A stretch of 64,000 bases of DNA from CAVEFW01 sp963643505 (GCA_963643505.1 CAVIKF010000001.1:1-64000), one strand, 5' to 3'. Shown: positions 41,631 to 51,807, counted from the stretch's first letter. Made by a program: numbers and translations. The notes: generated from the letters alone by a model not told the origin.

Positions 41631-43045
41631 TGTCAGGGAATTGGAAAGAGCGCGAACGCGAAATGTGTCATGCCAGCCGTGCGCGTCTTATCGCATACGA
41701 CGTGGTCTCCGAGGTGCGTCGGCGCAACGCTTTTGCGCATAACGTGATTGATGCGCGACTTGCTTATGAGAAGGGGTTGCCTCCAGAGGAGCGTGCGTTC
41801 GCCATCACCCTCGTACTTGGCGTGACGCAGACCGCGGGCACGCTTGACGAGGTCATCACCTCCGTACTTAACGATCCGCGCGACGTGCAGCCTGATGTGT
41901 GGGACGCCTTGCGCATCAGCACCTACGAGATTCTGTTTCTCGATAAAGACCCGTATGCCGCGGTTGACCAGGGCGTGGAGCTTGTCCGCTCCTTTAACCC
42001 TCGGGCGAAAAACCTTGCGAATGCCGTTCTTCGCCGCGTATCACGCGTTCGCCGGGACTTTCCTTTTGGTGACATCGATACCGACCTTTCCGCATTTGCG
42101 CGTAGCGTTGGTTTCCCGCTTTGGCTAGCTGAGCTGTTAGTGTCTCGCCTTGGAAAGAAGAAGGCCCAAAACTTCATGAGGGCCTCCAACGAGCCGGCAC
42201 CGGTATTCATGGCGGTAAATTTGGCAAAGGCAGGAGATCGGGAGGTTTTCGAGACGTTGCGGGACGCGAAGGCTGAGCCTGAGACGTTTTCTTTCGGGGA
42301 TCAGGTCGTCCCCGGTTGCTTTCTCATTAAAAACAGCCGTGCGCTCTCTGACGGCCGCGTCAAACACCTGTTCCAAACGGGTAAGGTACTCGTGTCTGAC
42401 GCCGCGTCGCAATACATCGCAGCCATGGCTGCGCAAACCGCTTACGCCAGCCGGTGTCGTGAGGAAGGCGACGAGATCAAATTCCTCGAAATCGGTGCCG
42501 GACGCGCAACCAAGACCATCCTGCTCCAAAGCCAATCGAAACGCATCAAAGGCCGCTATCTCTCTATGACCTGCATCGACAATCAGGATTTTAAGGTCAA
42601 TCTGCTCCGCAAGCGGCTTGTCGAGTACGGTTTGCCAAAGGCGCGTGCCGAGGTTGTTGATGGCACAAAGTTGCTTGACTCCTTCGAGCCTTGTTCCTTT
42701 GACGCGGTCTTCCTCGATGCCCCTTGTACCGGTATCGGCACCCTTCGTCGCCATCCCGAGATTCGCTGGCGAGTGGATGAGGAGGCGATCTTGGAATCAG
42801 CAAAGCTGCAATCAGATATGTTGTCCAATGCGGCTGAGATGGTGAAACCTGGAGGCGTTTTAGTGTATGCGACATGCACGGTGACCTACGAGGAGAATGT
42901 CGGCGTCGTCAAGAGCTTTCTTGAGACCGACCTTGGGCGTAAGTTCCGTGTTGCACCTATCAACGGAAAAACAGCGTTTGTCTCTGAGCTCGACTCTGGA
43001 AAAAGCGATGCCCATTTTGCGGTTCGCATGGTTCGACTGTCGTAA
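41630..43045 (+). CDS. rsmB: 16S rRNA cytosine-967 methyltransferase
   Basis: Fmu/RsmB family m5C methyltransferase. The N-terminal NusB-like RNA-binding domain (about 1-150) precedes the SAM-dependent domain: FLEIGAGRATKT near residue 286 binds SAM; the two cysteines lie in DAPCTGIGTLRRHPEIRW near 365 and YATCTVTYEEN near 415. Length 471. ATG overlaps the fmt stop, with GGGAG eight bases upstream. Confidence 0.93.
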   Translation: MSGNWKEREREMCHASRARLIAYDVVSEVRRRNAFAHNVIDARLAYEKGLPPEERAFAITLVLGVTQTAGTLDEVITSVLNDPRDVQPDVWDALRISTYEILFLDKDPYAAVDQGVELVRSFNPRAKNLANAVLRRVSRVRRDFPFGDIDTDLSAFARSVGFPLWLAELLVSRLGKKKAQNFMRASNEPAPVFMAVNLAKAGDREVFETLRDAKAEPETFSFGDQVVPGCFLIKNSRALSDGRVKHLFQTGKVLVSDAASQYIAAMAAQTAYASRCREEGDEIKFLEIGAGRATKTILLQSQSKRIKGRYLSMTCIDNQDFKVNLLRKRLVEYGLPKARAEVVDGTKLLDSFEPCSFDAVFLDAPCTGIGTLRRHPEIRWRVDEEAILESAKLQSDMLSNAAEMVKPGGVLVYATCTVTYEENVGVVKSFLETDLGRKFRVAPINGKTAFVSELDSGKSDAHFAVRMVRLS

Positions 43046-43170
43046 AACAGCAGGTTGTTCTTGGGCCACAGGTAAAAAGGACCAGGAGATCGACAAGGTA
43101 TTGAAGGCGAGGTCTCCTAACTTGTCGTGGAGTCGCTCGGACTTGACCGCTCTATTTTGACACGGTTATC

Positions 43171-44004
43171 TTAGAGACGCTCGATCTTGACGCGGGCCTC
43201 ATTGACAACCGGAAGCTTGTTGCCGTTGTCGATAACGAATTGATAGGCGTTTCGAGCCCCTTCAATATCTCCTTGGCCTGCAAGTATTCCTCCGAGGGCA
43301 TCGTAGTCAAGTACGCGGATTCGCTGGGGGGTGGAGGCAGCAACGACAACGCTCTCGAACAGGCCCTTCAGCTTATCGACTTCATTGTTTACCAACGATT
43401 CCAACAAGGAGATTTCGAAATTCAGGAACGCGATCTTGTCTTTTGCCTCGCCTGATTCGTCGCCAGCCAAAAGCTCTTGGGCTTCTCGGGCGAGGGCAAG
43501 GGCGTCTTTTGCTCCATGGAGACGCAAGGTTAAAGGCTCGACATTGATAAGGATACCAGCACGATCCGAGTTGGATGCCCCAACAGGTATGCGCTCAAGC
43601 ATCATCTGCTCCATCATTTGGGCGTCTTGGGCGGAATCGGTATCGACACAGGCAAGGGCGAAGGGGGCCAAAAACCATGCACCCAACTCCGTGGTGCCCT
43701 TTGCGTAGCATTCCTCATAGATCGCCGCTGCCGCTTGCTTGCCCTGTTCGCGAAAAGCCGCAGGGTCGCACTTTTCGTTGTATTGCGCCAACGCCTCCTC
43801 AGCTTCGCGCTCGGCGCGATTCGAGAAGTATCTGCCTGTTATAAACATCAACAACAGCATGCAGACGAGGAAGACGATACCGCCGTAGATTCCCGACATC
43901 AAATTGATGCCGAATGCAAGCCAAAGCACACCGATGACGACGATGGGCACGCCAAAGGAGATCGCATAGCACGTTGCACGGTAGTTTTTGAAATACGCAA
44001 GCAT
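43171..44004 (-). CDS. Membrane protein with a TPR-like domain, unknown function
   Basis: I do not recognise a named family. The 277-residue chain has two N-terminal membrane helices (about residues 12-32 and 36-58) and then a soluble, Ala/Glu-rich helical part (60-277) with repeat-like helix pairs near the end (AGQGDIEGARNAYQFVID), suggesting TPR-type protein interaction. Start ATG 44004 with GGAGGTACCC upstream. Convergent with rsmB and divergent from the pyr operon. The gap 43046-43170 holds no gene. Confidence 0.7.
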   Translation of the reverse strand: MLAYFKNYRATCYAISFGVPIVVIGVLWLAFGINLMSGIYGGIVFLVCMLLLMFITGRYFSNRAEREAEEALAQYNEKCDPAAFREQGKQAAAAIYEECYAKGTTELGAWFLAPFALACVDTDSAQDAQMMEQMMLERIPVGASNSDRAGILINVEPLTLRLHGAKDALALAREAQELLAGDESGEAKDKIAFLNFEISLLESLVNNEVDKLKGLFESVVVAASTPQRIRVLDYDALGGILAGQGDIEGARNAYQFVIDNGNKLPVVNEARVKIERL

Positions 44005-44152
44005 GGGTACCTCCATGGATACTGTTGGTTTGTGTCTATACTACCATCAAAGAAAGAAATCTCAGGTTCTCCAAAAGCAATTGCCTTTTTGCCGTTTGGT
44101 CCCTCTTTTGCCAAATATGGACTTCCTCGCATACGCGTGCTCGCAATACGTC

Positions 44153-44158
44153 TATAAT
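44153..44158 (+). promoter_or_regulatory. -10 box of the pyr operon
   Basis: Consensus TATAAT, with no clear -35 at 16-18 bp. Transcription from here would start near 44165, just before the PyrR-binding motif, giving a leader of about 180 nt. Confidence 0.5.
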
Positions 44159-44173
44159 CCATAGCGTCCTTTA

Positions 44174-44284
44174 AATGCGGTACAGAGAGACCGACAAGGC
44201 ATACGCGCGATGAGCGCCCAAAGAGAAAAGGGCGCACAACACGAAGCCTTTGTAGTCGCGGAGGCTTATTTATTATCTCCGCGA
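44174..44284 (+). promoter_or_regulatory. pyr operon leader with PyrR-binding motif and hairpins
   Basis: GGTACAGAGAGACC followed by GACAAGGCA (about 44179-44201) matches the conserved PyrR-binding loop (CAGAGAGGCU...AAGG) of Gram-positive pyr leaders. Downstream are the hairpins GCGCCC/GGGCGC (44214-44219 and 44230-44235) and TCGCGGAG/CTCCGCGA (44256-44263 and 44277-44284). Neither is followed by a T-run, so control by attenuation is not proven; control near the ribosome site is the alternative. The whole gap 44005-44345 has no gene. Confidence 0.65.
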
Positions 44285-44345
44285 AGACAACAGCGCATTT
44301 TGCGCTTCGGCCCGCTGTACGCACTCGACTCGCAGGAGGGTGTGT

Positions 44346-44948
44346 ATGACCGAAGACCGGAAGGTCAGATCCGTTTGTATGCAGGCGGATGACATAGAGC
44401 GCGCTATCACGCGCATGGCCCACCAGATCCTTGAGGCCAACAAGGGTGCTGAGAATCTTGCACTCGTTGGTATCGTCACCCGTGGAGACGTTCTGGCAAA
44501 CCGCCTTGCTGCCCGTATTGAGGCAATCGAGGGCATCCCCGTTCCTCTTGGGCGGCTTGATATCAGCTTTTATCGCGATGACGTCGCCACGTATTTCTCG
44601 CCCGAGGTGCACTCCACCCACATTCCTTTTAACCTCGATGGCATGAAGGTCGTCCTCGTAGATGATGTGTTATATACCGGCCGGACGATTCGCGCGGCAC
44701 TCGACGCGTTGATGGATATTGGTCGTCCCTCCTGCGTCCAACTCGCCGTGTTAATCGACCGCGGTCACCGTGAGCTACCCATCCGCGCCGACTATGTGGG
44801 GAAAAACGTTCCGTCCTCGACCGCGGAGAACATCCGCTTGCTGCTCGAGGAGACGGACGGCAAAAGCGAGGTCGAGATCCTCGAGGTGGCTCCTGGCCAA
44901 CACGTAGGCTCCGCACCCTTACCGAAATCGATCAAGGAAGGGGAGTGA
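44346..44948 (+). CDS. pyrR: PyrR bifunctional regulator / uracil phosphoribosyltransferase
   Basis: UMP/PRPP-responsive RNA-binding regulator of pyrimidine genes with weak uracil phosphoribosyltransferase activity. The PRPP loop is VVLVDDVLYTGRTIRAA near residue 98-114 and GIVTRGDVLANRL near 43 carries conserved RNA-contact basic residues. Length 200, slightly above the usual 180. ATG 44346 lies six bases after AGGAGG. It begins the pyr operon and probably binds the leader just upstream. Confidence 0.95.
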   Translation: MTEDRKVRSVCMQADDIERAITRMAHQILEANKGAENLALVGIVTRGDVLANRLAARIEAIEGIPVPLGRLDISFYRDDVATYFSPEVHSTHIPFNLDGMKVVLVDDVLYTGRTIRAALDALMDIGRPSCVQLAVLIDRGHRELPIRADYVGKNVPSSTAENIRLLLEETDGKSEVEILEVAPGQHVGSAPLPKSIKEGE

Positions 44949-44953
44949 GTGTT

Positions 44954-45898
44954 GTGGCCTTCAATCACCGACACCTCATCGATATCAACGAATATTCAGC
45001 TGACGACATCACCACGATCCTTGACACCGCAACGCGCTTTCGCGAGGTGAATGAGCGACGTATCAAGAAGGTTCCGGCTCTCCAAGGGTTTACGGTCGTC
45101 AATATGTTCAACGAGCCCTCCACGCGCACGCGCAGCTCTTTCGAGATGGCAGAGAAGCGCCTGTCATGCGACACACTCAACTTCGGCGGTTCCGCAACGT
45201 CTTCTGTCAAGGGAGAAAGCCTCGTGGACACGGTCAAGACGCTTTGCTCTTACAAGGTCGACCTGTTCGTCGTGCGCGACAAGCATGCAGGCGCTCCTTT
45301 CAAGGTCGCGCAGGCCAGCGGCAAGCCGGTCATTTGCGCTGGTGACGGAAAGCACCAACACCCAACGCAGGCCCTTCTCGACCTGTACTCCATACGGGAT
45401 CATTTTGGACGCCTTGAGGGACTCAATGTCGGCATCGTGGGCGATGTCGCCCATAGTCGCGTTTGCGGCAGCCTTATCCCTGCGCTTAAAACCATGGGGG
45501 CGAAGGTTGCGATCATCGCGCCAGGCACGCTTTTGCCGGCTCGCCCTGACGTTCTTGGCGCCGACCTTGTGACCAGCAATCTTGACGAGGTTCTGCCCGA
45601 GCTCGACGTCGTCTACATGTTGCGTATCCAACGCGAGCGTCTTGAGGGGGCGCCGTTCCCCAGCCTTCGCGAATACAGCCAACTTTTCGGCCTGAACGAG
45701 CAACGCGACAAGCTCATGAAACCCGAGGCGATCATTTGCCATCCTGGTCCTATCAATCGCGGTGTGGAGCTTGACAGCTTCATGGCCGACAACCCTGCGC
45801 GCTCGGTCATCCTCGACCAGGTATACGCAGGCATCTTAGTACGTATGGCAGCACTTTACCTGTTGCTGGGAGGGAGCGAATATGGCGCTAATGCTTAA
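44954..45898 (+). CDS. pyrB: Aspartate carbamoyltransferase catalytic subunit
   Basis: Joins carbamoyl phosphate and aspartate. Motifs: NEPSTRTRSSFE near residue 53 (carbamoyl-phosphate site), KGESLVDT near 80 and the HQHPTQALLDL near 132, plus RIQRER near 224. Length 314 from GTG 44954; GTG 44945, overlapping the pyrR stop, is an alternative start. No regulatory pyrI gene follows. Confidence 0.94.
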   Translation: MAFNHRHLIDINEYSADDITTILDTATRFREVNERRIKKVPALQGFTVVNMFNEPSTRTRSSFEMAEKRLSCDTLNFGGSATSSVKGESLVDTVKTLCSYKVDLFVVRDKHAGAPFKVAQASGKPVICAGDGKHQHPTQALLDLYSIRDHFGRLEGLNVGIVGDVAHSRVCGSLIPALKTMGAKVAIIAPGTLLPARPDVLGADLVTSNLDEVLPELDVVYMLRIQRERLEGAPFPSLREYSQLFGLNEQRDKLMKPEAIICHPGPINRGVELDSFMADNPARSVILDQVYAGILVRMAALYLLLGGSEYGANA

Positions 45899-47174
45899 AA
45901 ACGCGCGGTTCATCGATCCGCAGGTAGGGCTTGACAAGGTTTGCGACATGCTCATTCGTGACGGTCGCATTGTCGAGCTTGGCCATGAACTTGATATGCC
46001 GAAGGGAGTCGAGCGAGACCTCGGCGGCAAGATCGTCATACCGGGCCTGGTCGATTGCCATGTACACTTCCGCGACCCCGGTCTCGAGTACAAGGAGGAT
46101 ATCGTTACCGGAACTCGTGCGGCAGCGCATGGCGGATTCACCGGGGTTTGCACCATGCCGAACACAAACCCGACCACCGATACAGGCGCCATCGTCGAAT
46201 ACGTGCGCACCAAGGCGGAACAAGATGGCAAATGCCGCGTCTATCCGAGCGGTGCGTGTACCCAAGGGTTGAAAGGGGAAGTCCTCGCTGAGATGGGCGA
46301 CATGGTTGAGCATGGCGCGGTCGCGTTCACCGATGACGGACGTGGCGTACAAGACTGTGGCATGATGAGGCGTGTTATGGACTACGCGGCCCAATTCGGC
46401 AAGGTCGTCATGAGCCATTGCCAGGATGAGAGCCTTGTCGGCCCCGGCCAGATAAACGAGGGCGCACGTTCAACGAGCCTCGGCCTTGCTGGTTGGCCCG
46501 CCGAGGGCGAGGAGATCCAAATCCAGAGAGACATTGCTCTGTCCCGTCTTACGGGGTGTCCTTTGCACATCCAACACATTACGACGAAGCGAGGCCTAAA
46601 CCTTGTGCGTCAGGCGAAGGAAGAGGGCTTGCCGGTGACTTGCGAGGCCACTCCTCACCACCTGTTCCTCAACGAGAACGACATTGAGGCCACCTACGAC
46701 ACCAACCTCAAGGTCAACCCACCCCTGCGCACGCCTGAGGATAACATGGTACTTACCGCGGGCGTCGTGGACGGCACAATCGATTGCATCGCCACCGACC
46801 ATGCGCCACATGCCGAGCACGAGAAGGATCGCGAGTTCGAGCTTGCTCCGTTCGGCATGACCGGCCTCGAGACCGCTCTCGGAGCCATCATCACCGGCCT
46901 TGTTAAACCTGGGCTTATCGATTGGAATCGCATGGTCGAGTTGATGGCCATAAACCCGCGCAAGATTCTCGGCATCGAGCCGGTCAAGCTTGCACCAGGG
47001 TATGTCGCCGACCTTACCGTGATAGACCCCGATCTTGAGTGGACGGTCGTTAAGGAAGAATTCGAGTCGAAGTCGGACAATTGCGGATTTCTCGGTAAGA
47101 AGTTTGTCGGTCGTGCGACTGATGTCTATGTTGGAGGTTACGCAACAATGGAGGAGGGAGTCGTCGTTGAGTAA
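45882..47174 (+). CDS. pyrC: Dihydroorotase
   Basis: Cyclises carbamoyl aspartate to dihydroorotate; amidohydrolase fold. Zinc ligands: DCHVHFRDPG near residue 57, SHCQDE near 175, HIQHITT near 229 and ATDHAPH near 301. Length 430, the long type found beside pyrB in Gram-positives. It starts 17 bases before the pyrB stop, with GGGAGGGAG upstream. Confidence 0.95.
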   Translation: MALMLKNARFIDPQVGLDKVCDMLIRDGRIVELGHELDMPKGVERDLGGKIVIPGLVDCHVHFRDPGLEYKEDIVTGTRAAAHGGFTGVCTMPNTNPTTDTGAIVEYVRTKAEQDGKCRVYPSGACTQGLKGEVLAEMGDMVEHGAVAFTDDGRGVQDCGMMRRVMDYAAQFGKVVMSHCQDESLVGPGQINEGARSTSLGLAGWPAEGEEIQIQRDIALSRLTGCPLHIQHITTKRGLNLVRQAKEEGLPVTCEATPHHLFLNENDIEATYDTNLKVNPPLRTPEDNMVLTAGVVDGTIDCIATDHAPHAEHEKDREFELAPFGMTGLETALGAIITGLVKPGLIDWNRMVELMAINPRKILGIEPVKLAPGYVADLTVIDPDLEWTVVKEEFESKSDNCGFLGKKFVGRATDVYVGGYATMEEGVVVE

Positions 47175-48513
47175 GCTGAGTGAGAAATTGCTTCAAGGCA
47201 CGAGCAAACCGGCCGCCAAGCCCGCCATGCTCGTTTTGGAGGATGGCGCCTCGTTTGTAGGAACGGCATGCGGCGCCGAGGGTGAGACCTTTGGTGAGAT
47301 TTGCTTCAATACCGCCCTGGAGGGATATTTGGAGGTCATAACCGATCCGTCGTATGCGGGCCAGATTATCACTATGACCTATCCGCAGATTGGTAACTAC
47401 GGTGTTTCCCGGGAGGATGTGCAGCGCGAAAAGCTCGCCCTTCGCGGTCTGGTGGTTCGCGACATGTGCACGACACCGAGCAACTTCCGAAGCGACCTCT
47501 CCCTGCCTGAGTTCCTTTTAGAGAACAACGTGGTAGCCATCGAGGGCGTCGATACCCGAGCGCTTGTCCGCCATGTTCGTGACAACGGTGCCCAACGTGC
47601 GGTATTGTCCACCCTTGACACCGATTATGAGAGCCTGCTGACCAAGGTCCGCGCAAGCGAGTCCATCGTCGGTCAAAACCTCATCCCCAGCGTCTCGTGC
47701 GACGCTCCCCACGCGCATCCGCTCTCCGCGAAGTTTGCCGGGTTCCTCGACCCCTGTATGGAGTCGAAGTACAAGGTTGTCGCATATGATTGCGGCGCAA
47801 AGCGTGCCATCCTCGACAACCTCGTGCGCGTCGGCGCCGAGTTGACGGTGGTTCCTTGGGACACGCCCGCCGAAGAGGTTCTTGCGATGAATCCGGACGG
47901 CGTTTTCCTTTCAAACGGACCTGGCGACCCCGACGCCGTTGAAGGTACCTATTCCCAGGTCGAGAAGCTGCTTGGCAAGGTCCCGATATTTGGTATCTGC
48001 CTTGGTCACCAGATGATTTGCAAAGCGTCTGGCGCCGAGATCGAGAAGTTGAAGTTCGGCCATCGCGGCGGGAACCAACCGGTCATGAACCTGCGTACCG
48101 GTCGTGTTGAGATTTCGGTGCAAAACCATGGTTTCGGATTGGTCTTCCCGAGCCTAGGCGAGCTTGTCCCTGAGGAGAGCGATGGCATCACCGAGCACCC
48201 GGCAGATGGAGACCTGCGATTCTGGGTCGAGAAACACATCGCTCCCGTGGTGAACAACAAGCGATTCGGACGCATCCAGCTCACCCATGTCAATTTGAAC
48301 GACGGTACCCCTGAGGGTATCGCCTTGCTCGATATACCGGCGTTTAGCGTGCAATACCATCCCGAGGCGGCTCCTGGTTCGACGGACTCCCATTATCTGT
48401 TTAGCGCGTTTGCACGTCTCATGGATGGCCGCGACGATTATCTCGATATCGATATCGCCTCGGACCGCCTGGCTGGATGGGCGTTCGGTTCCGATCATGA
48501 GGAGGTTGAGTAA
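47167..48513 (+). CDS. carA: Carbamoyl-phosphate synthase, small subunit
   Basis: Glutaminase subunit giving ammonia to CarB. N-terminal CPSase domain (LVLEDGASFVGTACGA, FNTALEGYLEVITDPSYAGQ from about residue 20) and class I amidotransferase with the nucleophile in FGICLGHQM near 275 and the YHPEA triad part near 395. Length 448 from a TTG start at 47167 overlapping the pyrC stop, with GGAGGAGGGAG six bases upstream; a later ATG at about 47227 is possible. Somewhat longer than usual (about 360-390). Confidence 0.93.
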   Translation: MSKLSEKLLQGTSKPAAKPAMLVLEDGASFVGTACGAEGETFGEICFNTALEGYLEVITDPSYAGQIITMTYPQIGNYGVSREDVQREKLALRGLVVRDMCTTPSNFRSDLSLPEFLLENNVVAIEGVDTRALVRHVRDNGAQRAVLSTLDTDYESLLTKVRASESIVGQNLIPSVSCDAPHAHPLSAKFAGFLDPCMESKYKVVAYDCGAKRAILDNLVRVGAELTVVPWDTPAEEVLAMNPDGVFLSNGPGDPDAVEGTYSQVEKLLGKVPIFGICLGHQMICKASGAEIEKLKFGHRGGNQPVMNLRTGRVEISVQNHGFGLVFPSLGELVPEESDGITEHPADGDLRFWVEKHIAPVVNNKRFGRIQLTHVNLNDGTPEGIALLDIPAFSVQYHPEAAPGSTDSHYLFSAFARLMDGRDDYLDIDIASDRLAGWAFGSDHEEVE

Positions 48514-48515
48514 CC

Positions 48516-51500
48516 ATGCCAAAGCGCGAAGATATCAAGTCCATTCTTGTTATCGGCTCGGGCCCCATCGTCATCGGCCAGGCCTGTGAGTTCGATTATT
48601 CCGGAGCCCAGGCGTGCAAGGTGCTCAAGTCCGATGGCTATCGCGTCATCCTCGTTAACAGCAACCCTGCCACGATCATGACCGACCCCGGCCTTGCGGA
48701 TCGTACCTACGTCGAGCCCATCACCGCCGGCTTCATCAAGAGTGTCATCGAGAAGGAGCGCCCTGACGCGCTGCTTCCCACCCTCGGTGGCCAGACCGGC
48801 CTTAATGCCGCTGTTGAGCTAGCCAAGGAAGGCGTCCTTGACGAGTTCGGCGTCGAGATGATCGGTTGCGACCTTGCCGCCATCGAGCGCGGCGAGGATC
48901 GCAAGAAGTTTAACGAGGCTATGGCCGAGATTGGCGTTGAGGTTGCACGTAGCGGCTATGCCTACTCGTTAGAAGATGCCATTCGCATCACCGACAAGCT
49001 TGGCTATCCGGTCGTCCTTCGCCCCAGCTTCACCCTTGGAGGTGCGGGCGGTGGCATCGCACACAATCCGGAGGAACTCGCCTCCATCGTCCTCAACGGT
49101 CTTGACCTGTCCCCGGTTGGCGAGGTGCTCGTCGAGGAGTCCATCGAGGGCTGGAAAGAGTACGAGATGGAGGTTATGCGAGACCGTGCCGGCAATGGAA
49201 TCATCATCTGCTCTATCGAGAACTTCGATCCTATGGGTGTCCATACGGGCGACTCCATCACAGTCGCGCCTGCCCAGACCCTCTCGGATGTGGAATACCA
49301 GCGTATGCGCGTCGCAAGTCTCGCGATTCTCGAGAAAATCGGCGTTGAGACCGGCGGATCCAATGTCCAGTTCGCCGTCAATCCGGAAACGGGGCGCATG
49401 ATCGTCATCGAGATGAACCCTCGCGTATCCCGCTCCTCTGCCCTGGCCTCCAAGGCGACGGGGTTCCCGATTGCGAAGTTTGCTGCGAAACTTGCGGTCG
49501 GATATACCCTTGACGAGGTCGTAAACGACATCACGAAGGCAACCCCTGCTGCGTTTGAACCTTCTATCGACTATTGCGTTGTCAAGGTACCCCGATTCGC
49601 ATTCGAGAAGTTCAAGGGCACCGATGACACGCTGACAACCCGTATGAAGGCAGTCGGTGAGATCATGGCTATCGGCCGTACATTCGAGGAGTCGCTCGGT
49701 AAGGCGATGCGCTCCTTGGAGAACGGCCGCTACGGCCTGGGGTGCGATGGCTTGGTTCTCCCTGGAACCGACGATCCCGAACAGCTGCGTGCCAATGTCA
49801 CCCGTCCTACCGCTGACCGCATCTTCTATCTTGCGGAGGCGTTCCGCCAAGGTTGGACGGTGGAGGAGGCCTTTTCGGCAACCAAGATCGACCGATTCTT
49901 CCTCAGCCGCATCCGTGACATGGTCGTGATCCAGGAAAACTTGCGCGACACGAAACTCGAGGACATGGACTATGACGCCATGCTCGTTTGCAAGCGCTAT
50001 GGCATGTCTGACGTCCAAATCGCCAAGTTGACCAACTCCAACGAGCTCATGGTTCGTGCGGTCCGCAAGGTTCTTGGCGTCAAGCCTGCCTTCAAGACCG
50101 TCGATACGTGTGCCGCAGAGTTCCCGAGCTCCACTGCTTACCATTACAAGACCTACGATACCTGCGAGAGCGAGATTGCGCCCAAGACACGCAAGCGCGC
50201 CATGATTCTCGGAGCTGGACCGAACCGCATCGGTCAAGGTATCGAGTTCGACTACTGTTGCGTCCATGCCTCCTACGCACTCGCTGACGCTGGCTTTGAG
50301 ACCATCATGGTCAACTGCAATCCCGAGACAGTCTCTACCGACTATGACACCTCTGACAAGCTGTACTTCGAGCCATTGACGTTTGAAGACGTCATGGACA
50401 TCGTCGACGTTGAGGAGCCCGATGGCGTCGTGGTCACGCTTGGAGGGCAGACTCCTCTCAAGCTAGCCAATGCGCTTAAGCAAGCTGGCGTTCATGTCAT
50501 GGGCACCTCGCCTGAGGCTATCGACCTCGCTGAGGACCGCGACCATTTCGCTGCCATCCTTGACGAGCTCAAGATCACCTATCCCGCCGCTGGAATGGCG
50601 TCCACCTTTGACGAGGCCAAAAACGTCGCTCGCCAGATCGGGTTCCCGCTTCTCGTCCGTCCCAGTTACGTATTGGGCGGCCGCGGCATGGCGATCGTCT
50701 ACACCGACGACCAACTCCACAAGTACATGACCGAGGCAACCAAGATATCTCCTGACCACCCGGTATACCTCGACCGCTTCCTTGAGTCCGCAGTGGAGCT
50801 TGATCTTGATTGCATCTGCGACGGCGAGGAGGTATACATCGGTGGTGTCCTTGAGCACATTGAGATGGCTGGTATCCATTCCGGCGACTCGAGTTGCTGC
50901 ATCCCGCCTTTTGCCATGTCAAAGGCAAACCAAGACGTACTCCGCGACATCGCTCGCAAACTTGCGCTGCGTCTCGGCGTCGTCGGCCTCTTGAACATCC
51001 AGTTCGCGTTCAAGGACCAGGCCGCCTATGTCATCGAGGCCAATCCCCGCGCAAGTCGGACCGTACCGTTCGTCTCCAAGGCCACAGGCGTGCCTTTGGC
51101 CAAGGTCGCAGCTCGCGTTATGGCGGGGGAGAAGCTTCGTGACCTCGGGTTGCCCAAGGACGATCGCATGTTCAACCACTTCAGCGTCAAGGAAGCCGTG
51201 TTGCCCTTCAGCCGATTCCCGGGCTCTGACACCATTTTGGGTCCCGAGATGAAATCGACAGGCGAGGTCATGGGTATTGCCACCAACTTCCCCTCAGCAT
51301 TTGCGAAGGGTCAACTTGCTGTCGATTCCAGCCTTCCCAAGGGAGGTACGGCATTCATCTCGGTTTGCGATCGGGACAAGCGCTCCTTTGTGCCCGTAGC
51401 GCGCGATATCCAACGCCTCGGATTCAAGTTGGTCGCCACTGCTGGAACCGCTCAGACATTGCTCGCGAACGCTATCGAATGCGAGACCATCGGTAAGGTT

Positions 51501-51746
51501 CACGAGGGTGAGGGCGGCATTCTTGATCGTATAGCCTCAGGTGAGGTGACGTTGATCATCAACACGCCCTTTGGCGAGAATACCCGTAGTGACGGATATC
51601 GCATCCGCGCTGCTGCCGTGCGTCATAACGTGACGAACATGACAACGCTTGCTGGGGCCACGGCGCTTGTAGCAGGCATGGAGGTTGCTCGCCAACGAGC
51701 GCTCCAGGTCATTGCGTTGCAGGATTTGCCCCAATGGGACATCTGA
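48516..51746 (+). CDS. carB: Carbamoyl-phosphate synthase, large subunit
   Basis: Makes carbamoyl phosphate from bicarbonate, ammonia and two ATP for pyrimidines and arginine. Two homologous ATP-grasp halves are seen: LVIGSGPIVIGQACEFDYSG near residue 11 and ILGAGPNRIGQGIEFDY near 565, each with its NPRxSR segment (MNPRVSRSS and ANPRASRT). The C-terminal MGS-like allosteric domain starts near 940. Length 1076, normal. ATG two bases after carA. Confidence 0.97.
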   Translation: MPKREDIKSILVIGSGPIVIGQACEFDYSGAQACKVLKSDGYRVILVNSNPATIMTDPGLADRTYVEPITAGFIKSVIEKERPDALLPTLGGQTGLNAAVELAKEGVLDEFGVEMIGCDLAAIERGEDRKKFNEAMAEIGVEVARSGYAYSLEDAIRITDKLGYPVVLRPSFTLGGAGGGIAHNPEELASIVLNGLDLSPVGEVLVEESIEGWKEYEMEVMRDRAGNGIIICSIENFDPMGVHTGDSITVAPAQTLSDVEYQRMRVASLAILEKIGVETGGSNVQFAVNPETGRMIVIEMNPRVSRSSALASKATGFPIAKFAAKLAVGYTLDEVVNDITKATPAAFEPSIDYCVVKVPRFAFEKFKGTDDTLTTRMKAVGEIMAIGRTFEESLGKAMRSLENGRYGLGCDGLVLPGTDDPEQLRANVTRPTADRIFYLAEAFRQGWTVEEAFSATKIDRFFLSRIRDMVVIQENLRDTKLEDMDYDAMLVCKRYGMSDVQIAKLTNSNELMVRAVRKVLGVKPAFKTVDTCAAEFPSSTAYHYKTYDTCESEIAPKTRKRAMILGAGPNRIGQGIEFDYCCVHASYALADAGFETIMVNCNPETVSTDYDTSDKLYFEPLTFEDVMDIVDVEEPDGVVVTLGGQTPLKLANALKQAGVHVMGTSPEAIDLAEDRDHFAAILDELKITYPAAGMASTFDEAKNVARQIGFPLLVRPSYVLGGRGMAIVYTDDQLHKYMTEATKISPDHPVYLDRFLESAVELDLDCICDGEEVYIGGVLEHIEMAGIHSGDSSCCIPPFAMSKANQDVLRDIARKLALRLGVVGLLNIQFAFKDQAAYVIEANPRASRTVPFVSKATGVPLAKVAARVMAGEKLRDLGLPKDDRMFNHFSVKEAVLPFSRFPGSDTILGPEMKSTGEVMGIATNFPSAFAKGQLAVDSSLPKGGTAFISVCDRDKRSFVPVARDIQRLGFKLVATAGTAQTLLANAIECETIGKVHEGEGGILDRIASGEVTLIINTPFGENTRSDGYRIRAAAVRHNVTNMTTLAGATALVAGMEVARQRALQVIALQDLPQWDI

Positions 51747-51807
51747 CCTGTTGAATGAAGACAATGTGCACGGGCGGAAAGCGTCGTCTGTGTATAAAGA
51801 TATCAAC

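Noticed and set aside
48969..50267. 432-residue minus-strand open frame
   Set aside because: Shadow of carB.
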